Assembly (NCBI GenBank): GCA_024508935.1
Contig: JANINW010000005.1
Span: 1-55,132, forward strand
Direction: 5' to 3'
Length of the DNA: 55,132 nucleotides
Origin: Flavipsychrobacter sp.
Lineage (GTDB): Bacteria > Bacteroidota > Bacteroidia > Chitinophagales > Chitinophagaceae
In this document: positions 49,698-55,132 of the stretch, piece by piece
Layout of the letters: the number at the start of each line of letters is the position of its first letter
Position numbering within the stretch: position 1 is the first letter of the stretch
Translations under genes and position numbers: made by a program
The notes under the pieces: model-generated
What the model was told of the DNA's origin: nothing
The model's database searches: none
The model's input: the letters and a program-made list of their open reading frames with translations, nothing else

Positions 49698-51908
49698 ATG
49701 GCCGTTACCTCCAAGCTGAATCTTAAGAAAGAACTTCAGGACCATTTCGGTTTTGAAGGATTTAAAGGAGACCAGGAAAAAATTATAAAAAGTGTACTTG
49801 CAGGCAGGGATACCTTTGTTATCATGCCTACAGGTGGTGGTAAATCTCTTTGTTACCAACTGCCAGCCCTGCTGAGCGAGGGCGTAGCGCTGATCGTTTC
49901 GCCGCTGATAGCCCTGATGAAAAACCAGGTAGACCTTATACGTGGCTATAGCAGCAAAGACCATGTTGCGCATTTTCTTAACTCGACGCTTACCAAAGCA
50001 CAGCAAAAGAAAGTCAAATCCGATCTGCTGTCGGGGCATACCAAAATGCTTTATGTAGCACCGGAAACATTGACCAAGCAGGAAAACATTGATTTCTTCG
50101 CCGATATGAATATATCTTTTGTAGCGGTGGATGAAGCACACTGTATTTCGGAATGGGGACACGACTTCCGCCCGGAATACCGTAAGCTGCGGGATATGAT
50201 CGAAGAGATCAACCCGAACCTGCCTATAATAGCACTCACCGCTACGGCTACGCCCAAAGTGCAGGATGATATTGTGAAGAACCTTGCACTGCGTGAGCCT
50301 GAAATATATATTTCTTCATTCAACCGCCCTAACCTTTATTATGAGATTGTGCCTAAGGGGAATAAAGACAATGTGCTGAAGAGCATTGTAAAATTTGTTC
50401 ACTCTATGAAAGGAAAGAGCGGCATCATTTATACGCTCAACCGCAAAACCACTGAGGAACTGGCACAAACACTGGTAGCCAATGGTGTATCGGCAGTAGC
50501 TTATCACGCAGGCCTGGAAGGGCCATTACGTGCACAAAGGCAAGACCAGTTTTTGATGGAGGAAGTAGATGTAATAGTAGCCACTATTGCATTTGGCATG
50601 GGTATTGACAAGCCGGATGTACGTTTTGTGATCCACTATAATATCCCTAAGTCTTTAGAGAACTACTACCAGGAAACAGGCCGTGCGGGCCGCGATGGCC
50701 TTGAAGGTAAATGCCTGCTGTATTATTCGCACAAAGATGTACAGAAACTGGAACACCTGATGCGCGACAAGCCACTGAGCGAACGTGAAATGGGTGCACA
50801 GCTTATTTCAGAAACAGTTGCTTATGCCGAAAGCGGTGTATGCCGCAGGAAACTGCTGCTGCATTATTTTGGCGAACAGTTGAACCAGGACAATTGCGGC
50901 AATTGCGATAACTGCCTCAATCCGAAAGAGAAACTGGAAGTACGCGACAGCTCTAAAATAGTATTAGATACGCTCAACGAACTGGATGAGCGCTTCAATA
51001 TTGATTATGTTGTGAACGTGATACTTGGCAAGGCCAATCCCCAAATAAAAACCTTCCGCCACGATAAACTGAAATCATTCGGCAGCGGCCTGGTAATGGG
51101 TATGGAACCTAATTTCTGGTACTCGCTCATCCGCCAGATGATGCTGGAAGGGTTGGTGCGTAAGGATATTGAAGAATATGGCTTGCTGAAAATAACAGAG
51201 AAAGGACATAAATTCCTTAAGAAGCCGTTCTCTATAATGGTGGTGCTGAACCATAATTATGAAGATGCTGATGGAGACGATGACGAAGTAAGTGCAGCAG
51301 GTGGCACCGCCGCCGCAGATCCTGTCCTGTTCGATATGCTGAAGGATCTGCGTAAGCAGGTAGCCAAAGAGAAAAACCTGCCACCGTTTGTAATATTCCT
51401 TGAAAACTCTCTGGAGGATATGTCTATCAATTATCCTACTACACTGGAGGAACTGGAAAAGATACAGGGTGTAAGCAAGGGTAAGGCTATGCGCTACGGT
51501 CGCAAGTTTGTAGACCTGATAGGTAAATATGTTGAGGAAAATGAGATAGTGAAGCCGGACGACTTTGTAATGAAGAGCGTGGTGAATAAGAGCGGCATGA
51601 AAGTGTTCATTATCCAGAACATTGATAAAAAAATACCGCTTGAGACCATTGCCCGCAACAAAGACCTGAGCCTGCAAGACCTGCTGGTAGAAATGGAGAC
51701 CATTGTTGCCAGTGGCACCAAGCTGAATCTTGATTATTGCCTGGAACAGGAACTGGATGAATATGAACAGGAAGATATATTCGATTACTTCCGTGGCAGC
51801 CATGATGATAACCTGGATAATGCTTACGAAGAATTTAAAGACAGGGATGTGACCATTGAGCAACTGCAGATGATGCGCATCAAGTTCCTGAGTGAATATG
51901 CCAACTAA
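49698..51908 (+). CDS. recQ: ATP-dependent DNA helicase RecQ
   Basis: 736 residues. Walker A is VIMPTGGGKSLCYQLPA (44-50), the DEAH box is VAVDEAHCISEWGHDFRPEYRKLR, and motif VI is HYNIPKSLENYYQETGRAGRDGLEG. The zinc-binding region CRRKLLLHYFG...NCGNCDNC follows, then a winged helix, an HRDC domain (LFDMLKDLRKQVAKEKNLPPFVIF) and a C-terminal helix-turn-helix-like part after residue 640 as seen in Bacteroidota RecQ. It unwinds recombination intermediates. The 186-base leader holds a CACCTT/AAGGTG hairpin (49605-49622) but no clear promoter. Confidence 0.97.
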   Translation: MAVTSKLNLKKELQDHFGFEGFKGDQEKIIKSVLAGRDTFVIMPTGGGKSLCYQLPALLSEGVALIVSPLIALMKNQVDLIRGYSSKDHVAHFLNSTLTKAQQKKVKSDLLSGHTKMLYVAPETLTKQENIDFFADMNISFVAVDEAHCISEWGHDFRPEYRKLRDMIEEINPNLPIIALTATATPKVQDDIVKNLALREPEIYISSFNRPNLYYEIVPKGNKDNVLKSIVKFVHSMKGKSGIIYTLNRKTTEELAQTLVANGVSAVAYHAGLEGPLRAQRQDQFLMEEVDVIVATIAFGMGIDKPDVRFVIHYNIPKSLENYYQETGRAGRDGLEGKCLLYYSHKDVQKLEHLMRDKPLSEREMGAQLISETVAYAESGVCRRKLLLHYFGEQLNQDNCGNCDNCLNPKEKLEVRDSSKIVLDTLNELDERFNIDYVVNVILGKANPQIKTFRHDKLKSFGSGLVMGMEPNFWYSLIRQMMLEGLVRKDIEEYGLLKITEKGHKFLKKPFSIMVVLNHNYEDADGDDDEVSAAGGTAAADPVLFDMLKDLRKQVAKEKNLPPFVIFLENSLEDMSINYPTTLEELEKIQGVSKGKAMRYGRKFVDLIGKYVEENEIVKPDDFVMKSVVNKSGMKVFIIQNIDKKIPLETIARNKDLSLQDLLVEMETIVASGTKLNLDYCLEQELDEYEQEDIFDYFRGSHDDNLDNAYEEFKDRDVTIEQLQMMRIKFLSEYAN

Positions 51909-51940
51909 ACTATCTCTGGCTAAAACGAATAAAACAAAAA

Positions 51941-51974
51941 AATAAACCGTAACAGCAGTTACGGTTTATTTTTT
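51941..51974 (+). terminator. Terminator of recQ
   Basis: AATAAACCGTAAC and GTTACGGTTTATT form a perfect 13-bp stem around AGCA, then TTTT. It lies 32 bases after the recQ stop, and the downstream porin promoter begins directly after it. Confidence 0.88.
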
Positions 51975-51986
51975 ACCCGATAACCG

Positions 51987-51994
51987 TATTTTTG
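51987..51994 (+). promoter_or_regulatory. Putative -7 element for the porin gene
   Basis: TATTTTTG matches TAnnTTTG and ends 7 bases before ATG 52001, a nearly leaderless arrangement like that of rimM. The -33 (TTTA at 51965-51968) is weak and overlaps the recQ terminator. Confidence 0.4.
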
Positions 51995-52000
51995 TCCGCT

Positions 52001-53398
52001 ATGAAGAAAACGCTGCTACTATCACTCATTGCCACCTGCACATTGCCGGCCCTGGCACAAGATTATAATTTCTCTACCAAAGGGCTGCGTGTGATAGAAC
52101 CGGAGACACCTGCCAAAAGCGATGTCGACGGCATAGAGCGTTTCAATATACATTTCCAGACCACCTATATCTACCAATATAAACCGGCTTTTCATGCTAC
52201 TTACCAGGGCACCAATAGCCTGGATAGTGCAGAAGAAACACAGAACTCTTTAACCGCTACCTTATACCTTGGGGCGCGGCTGTGGAAGGGTGCGCAGGCC
52301 TATGTAAACCCGGAACTGGCCGGTGGCAGTGGCCTGAGCGGCGCATTAGGTATGGGCGGGTCTTCAAACGGTGAAACCTTTCGTGTGGGCAACCCTGCCC
52401 CGGCCTTATATCTTGGCCGTGCATTTATACAGCAAACATTCACGCTGGGAAATAAAGCAGCCCGGCTGCGTGCCGAGCTGAATACAGAACAAGTAGAAAG
52501 CGATGCTAACCAGCTGGCGGGTTATGAGCCGAAGAACTACCTGCGTTTTTATGCCGGAAAATTCTCACTGGGCGACCTGTTTGATAATAATGAATACAGC
52601 AATTCGCCGCGTACACAGTTTATGAACTGGGCACTGATGAATAACGGGGCCTGGGATTATGCAGCCAATACACGCGGTTATACCTATGCATTTGTAAGCG
52701 AACTGCAATTGGGCAAAATGAATTATAAAGCCGGTATAGCTACACTACCCAAAGTAGCTAACGGCCCTGAGCTGAATACGGATCTTGGCCAGGCCTATGC
52801 TATTAATGCAGAAATAAGCCGCTCTATAAGTATTTCCCGCAGGCCGGGAAATATACGCTTACTGGGGTTTTATAATTCTGCCAACATGGGTAATTATAAC
52901 GCTGCCATTATGCTAAGGCAAAATGGGATAGCAGATATAACACGTGTGCGCTCGTTTGGCAATACTAAATATGGTATTGGTATCAATTTCGACCAGGAGA
53001 TCAGTAATACTTTTGGCATATTTGGCCGCCTTGGCTGGAATGATGGCGAAAATGAAACATGGTGCTTTACAGAAATAGACAAAACCTTATCCTTAGGCCT
53101 GGTAGCCAATGGCAAGGTATGGGGCCGTCCTAATGACAATTGCGGTATTGCCTTTGTAGGCAATGGTCTTTCCCGTCCACATCGTGACTATTTGTATTAC
53201 CGTGGTGTAGGATTTATTGTTGGCGATGGGAGATTGAATTACGCCCCGGAAGCCATTACAGAATTATACTACAGCTTTAGGCCGCTAAAGCAAGGCATAT
53301 GGTTTACAGGCGATTATCAGTTTTGCATGCATCCAGGATATGCTGAAGACCGCGGGCCGGTACATATCTTTTCCCTGAGGCTGCATGTAGAAATTTAA
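52001..53398 (+). CDS. OprB-like carbohydrate porin
   Basis: 465 residues. Signal peptide MKKTLLLSLIATCTLPALAQ, then beta-strand-rich sequence with aromatic girdles. The pattern FNIHFQTTYIYQYKPAFHATYQGTNSL followed by NSLTATLYLGARLWKGAQAYVNPELAGGSGLSG is that of OprB family porins, as is the C-terminal YLYYRGVGFIVGDGRLNYAPEAITELYYSFRP and an end in aromatic/hydrophobic (IFSLRLHVEI). It would be an outer-membrane channel for sugars or other small solutes. ATG 52001 was chosen over an upstream in-frame TTG at 51992. Monocistronic. Confidence 0.85.
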   Translation: MKKTLLLSLIATCTLPALAQDYNFSTKGLRVIEPETPAKSDVDGIERFNIHFQTTYIYQYKPAFHATYQGTNSLDSAEETQNSLTATLYLGARLWKGAQAYVNPELAGGSGLSGALGMGGSSNGETFRVGNPAPALYLGRAFIQQTFTLGNKAARLRAELNTEQVESDANQLAGYEPKNYLRFYAGKFSLGDLFDNNEYSNSPRTQFMNWALMNNGAWDYAANTRGYTYAFVSELQLGKMNYKAGIATLPKVANGPELNTDLGQAYAINAEISRSISISRRPGNIRLLGFYNSANMGNYNAAIMLRQNGIADITRVRSFGNTKYGIGINFDQEISNTFGIFGRLGWNDGENETWCFTEIDKTLSLGLVANGKVWGRPNDNCGIAFVGNGLSRPHRDYLYYRGVGFIVGDGRLNYAPEAITELYYSFRPLKQGIWFTGDYQFCMHPGYAEDRGPVHIFSLRLHVEI

Positions 53399-53458
53399 TG
53401 GGCTTTATAGCTTGCTGAGGACATAATATCTTAAATTGTATAGCGTTATACTTCTACC

Positions 53459-54163
53459 ATGCGCTATAGCCTTATCGTTTTACTGTGCATTATATACTGT
53501 ACCAGCTACGGGCAGCGTACACATATTATGCTGGGCGCAGGCAGCGGGTTCTCATTCGTATCAAAAAAACATATAAACGGCCATTACAAACCTATAGCCG
53601 GTATAAATGCCGGGCTATCCCTGTTAGTACCGCTGGGCAGCAGGTTTATATTTGAAACAGGCCTGGGGTATGAGAAACGCGGGTTCAGGGCAGATAGCTC
53701 ATATACAGATCGCTGGTACAAGGATGAATTCAGCGCGCGGGAAATACATCATTATATAACTATACCGCTCCAGCTGTCCTTCCGCTTAAAGCAATGGGGA
53801 GAAAATAAATTGTGGCTGGGGGCAGGCTTAAATTATGGCTTTATGGTGGCTGCGAAGGCTATTTACACCCGCACTTTTTATGCTCATGGAGATTATGTGA
53901 ATGAAAGCAACTATAGCTATGACCCTAAAATAGGATTGATACAGGCCAATGCTAAAAACCCTGCTGCGCATAAATATATCAACCTGTACGCGTTTGACAC
54001 GGGGCTAAAAACACAACTTACGTATACCTGGAAAGACAAGTACATGGTCCGTGCGTTTTACAATTACAGCCTGTACGATGCCAGTGCTATCTACAGCCAA
54101 AAAACCGGCAACCCTGTATTGCACCAGCATAATACAGGAGTGGCATTGGGAATTATCTTTTAA
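53459..54163 (+). CDS. Outer-membrane beta-barrel protein, PorT-like
   Basis: 234 residues. A signal peptide (MRYSLIVLLCIIYCTSYGQ) precedes a small predicted beta-barrel: THIMLGAGSGFSFV, HYKPIAGINAGLSLLVPLGSRFIFETGLGYEKRGFRAD, ITIPLQLSFRLK, LWLGAGLNYGFMVAA and a final VALGIIF. The alternating hydrophobic and aromatic pattern, and the C-terminal residue being Phe, support the call. It belongs to the outer membrane beta-barrel/PorT group, with no more precise identity. The next gene starts 8 bases after its stop. Confidence 0.75.
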   Translation: MRYSLIVLLCIIYCTSYGQRTHIMLGAGSGFSFVSKKHINGHYKPIAGINAGLSLLVPLGSRFIFETGLGYEKRGFRADSSYTDRWYKDEFSAREIHHYITIPLQLSFRLKQWGENKLWLGAGLNYGFMVAAKAIYTRTFYAHGDYVNESNYSYDPKIGLIQANAKNPAAHKYINLYAFDTGLKTQLTYTWKDKYMVRAFYNYSLYDASAIYSQKTGNPVLHQHNTGVALGIIF

Positions 54164-54171
54164 ATGTAGCT

Positions 54172-54375
54172 ATGAAAAAGCATAATGTTTTGCTGCTTAG
54201 TCTTTCTGTATTGCTTACAACACTGGCATTTGCATACGACTATAAATATGATAGCCCTTCAGTACCGTATACACTTGCCCAAACAATAGTTGAAATACTG
54301 ATAACAGGTTCACTGTATACCGGGATTATTTACATGCTACTATATGGCTTATATACGATAATTAAAAAGGTATGA
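54172..54375 (+). CDS. Small two-helix membrane protein
   Basis: 67 residues with an N-terminal hydrophobic stretch (NVLLLSLSVLLTTLAFAY) that could be a signal anchor, and a second helix near the end (IVEILITGSLYTGIIYMLLYGLYTII), with a basic C-terminal KK. It starts 8 bases after the beta-barrel gene, so is likely to be in the same transcript. I do not recognise it. Convergent with the 54382-54543 gene, with a gap of 6 bases. Confidence 0.55.
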   Translation: MKKHNVLLLSLSVLLTTLAFAYDYKYDSPSVPYTLAQTIVEILITGSLYTGIIYMLLYGLYTIIKKV

Positions 54376-54381
54376 TTTGTT

Positions 54382-54543
54382 CTAAGCATATAGGCACATA
54401 TATATTATAACCCAGACGAAGATCAGAAAACTAAGGGCATAAAAATCTGTAAAATGCTGTTTCAGATCCCGCCTTAGTACCAGGCGGTAAATAATCCAGC
54501 CAAGGTAAGCAGCCATGTAACCAAAGCCGAAAATTATTCTCAT
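54382..54543 (-). CDS. Small membrane protein, 53 residues
   Basis: A complete reading frame too short for standard ORF thresholds. It has ATG 54543, a helix IIFGFGYMAAYLGWIIY, a charged loop RLVLRRDLKQHFTDFY and a second helix LSFLIFVWVIIYMCLY. The two helices flanking a basic loop give a hairpin membrane topology. It starts 10 bases after the stop of the 54554 gene, consistent with an operon. No family is recognised; the reading is supported by its composition and spacing only. Confidence 0.5.
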   Translation of the reverse strand: MRIIFGFGYMAAYLGWIIYRLVLRRDLKQHFTDFYALSFLIFVWVIIYMCLYA

Positions 54544-54553
54544 AAAAGGATTA

Positions 54554-55030
54554 TTAAACTGGTCTAATATACGTTTTTCCCCCGGGAGCTACCAGGCTCA
54601 TATACATTCCTATAATAATAGCTACGCATAACCACAAAACACATTCCAGTAATACCAGCATAACCGGTTCGTGCATGACATTATAAGGCAAGTAAAATTC
54701 AAACCAGGGCGTCATCAGTAACCAGTGCACGAGGCCAAATTTCAATCCTCTTATTATCCTGCCGCCTTTTATGTACTGGCCCAATAGCACAAATGCAATA
54801 GCAGATAGCGCGCCAACAAATACAAGGCCTTTCAGCACAAACCATTTATCAAACGCCATATACGGCAGTGGCTCATACTCAATAAAATTCTTAATGAATT
54901 TATCGCCCTGGTATTGTGGGTTAGCCAATAAGCTTTGCGCGCCGCTCCATACAAAAAATAGCTGCATGGCGTAATACCAAACTATGCCTGTACCGGAGAA
55001 TAATAGCAAATACCGCAACCATTTAACCAT
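54554..55030 (-). CDS. Hypothetical four-helix membrane protein
   Basis: 158 residues with four hydrophobic segments: YLLLFSGTGIVWYYAMQLFFVW, FVLKGLVFVGALSAIAFVLLG, LVHWLLMTPWFEFYLP and VMLVLLECVLWLCVAIIIGMYMSLV. A hydrophilic loop with NPQYQGDKFIKNFIEYEPLPYM follows the first helix. I do not recognise a family. A 53-residue membrane protein follows at once on the same strand, and an unassigned partial gene lies upstream across a hairpin. Confidence 0.65.
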   Translation of the reverse strand: MVKWLRYLLLFSGTGIVWYYAMQLFFVWSGAQSLLANPQYQGDKFIKNFIEYEPLPYMAFDKWFVLKGLVFVGALSAIAFVLLGQYIKGGRIIRGLKFGLVHWLLMTPWFEFYLPYNVMHEPVMLVLLECVLWLCVAIIIGMYMSLVAPGGKTYIRPV

Positions 55031-55060
55031 AGTTTCAAATTAAGCATATTCTCTAATGCA

Positions 55061-55085
55061 ATCGTCCCGCCAATAGCGGGACGAT
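55061..55085. terminator. Hairpin near the right edge
   Basis: ATCGTCCCGC and GCGGGACGAT form a perfect 10-bp stem around CAATA. It lies between the 54554 gene and the partial minus-strand gene at the edge, and could end the latter transcript, although the T run on that strand is poor. Confidence 0.55.
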
Positions 55086-55091
55086 CTTAGT

Positions 55092-55132
55092 TTAATGATT
55101 TTTATGATTGCTGTGGCTGGCCTGGCGCATCG
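55092..55132 (-). CDS. Partial reading frame at the right edge
   Basis: The last 12 codons read MRQASHSNHKNH then TAA on the minus strand, running off the window end; whether the ATG is a start or internal cannot be told. The hairpin at 55061-55085 lies just after the stop, which is the expected place for a terminator. The His/Asn-rich tail does not identify a family. Weakly supported. Confidence 0.3.
   Translation of the reverse strand, partial: MRQASHSNHKNH

Noticed and set aside
51075-51863. 262-codon minus-strand frame opposite recQ
   Set aside because: Shadow of recQ, with no domain and biased composition.
1-55132. tRNA, rRNA, CRISPR array or mobile element
   Set aside because: Intergenic gaps were read for cloverleaf patterns, regular spacers, transposase frames and terminal inverted repeats. 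None was convincing; the coding repeat in the SprE-like gene is a protein array, not a CRISPR.

Overview
This window looks like chromosomal DNA of a member of the Bacteroidota, most probably a Chitinophagaceae-like bacterium. The evidence is a type IX secretion (T9SS) sorting tail at the left edge, a SprE/PorW-type T9SS lipoprotein, DUF3667 and DUF6600 proteins, paired pirins, YfbK-like VWA and CarboxypepD_reg proteins, and promoter-like TAnnTTTG elements instead of -35/-10 boxes. Shine-Dalgarno sequences are mostly weak. The lineage is inferred from gene content and protein style, not from a marker-gene search. I see no rRNA, tRNA, CRISPR array, insertion sequence, integrase or phage gene, and codon style is even throughout. 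No stretch longer than 300 bases lacks a gene.

Layout. 1-2.4 kb: the end of a T9SS cargo gene, an SRPBCC protein and the rimM-trmD-rplS translation operon (without rpsP). 2.5-4.8 kb: a quinone-reductase-like flavoprotein, a divergent erythromycin-esterase-like protein and an AhpD-like protein. 4.9-10.5 kb, minus strand: a run of envelope genes (DUF6600, a sphingomyelin-synthase-like PAP2 protein, a DUF3667 protein, a P-type ATPase). 10.7-18.1 kb: a secreted thioredoxin, an operon of a DUF2723-tail-like secreted protein with an ECF sigma factor and its probable anti-sigma factor, an M32 carboxypeptidase and the bifunctional RelA/SpoT. 18.2-23.8 kb: the 1215-residue SprE/PorW lipoprotein with an unusual N-terminal 11-residue repeat, then a four-gene run of an M23-type membrane anchor without peptidase, AtpZ/AtpI-like proteins and a SprT-like protein.

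23.9-28.7 kb: an M13 metallopeptidase lipoprotein, a standalone CarboxypepD_reg protein and a YfbK-like VWA protein. 28.8-31.8 kb: a MarR-pirin-unknown-pirin-GNAT cluster with two identical operator-like palindromes 500 bp apart. 31.9-36.6 kb: a membrane protein, MarC, then pepT-DUF1573-UbiA-dapB as an apparent operon. 36.6-44.8 kb: an S9 peptidase, an alpha/beta hydrolase, kdsA, sdaA, a fasciclin protein and sppA. 45-55 kb: a secreted unknown with a methyltransferase, patatin, csaA, amidohydrolase, folK, recQ, an OprB-like porin, a small beta-barrel protein and small membrane proteins, including a 53-residue one.

Most of the window is housekeeping and envelope biology. The best candidates for something new are the MarR/pirin regulon with its receiver-like partner, the sphingomyelin-synthase-like enzyme, the ECF operon led by a DUF2723-tail-like protein, and the AtpZ/AtpI pair separated from atpB. 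Convergent gene pairs are divided by very regular hairpins, two of which are perfect palindromes or nearly so of 37-42 bp.
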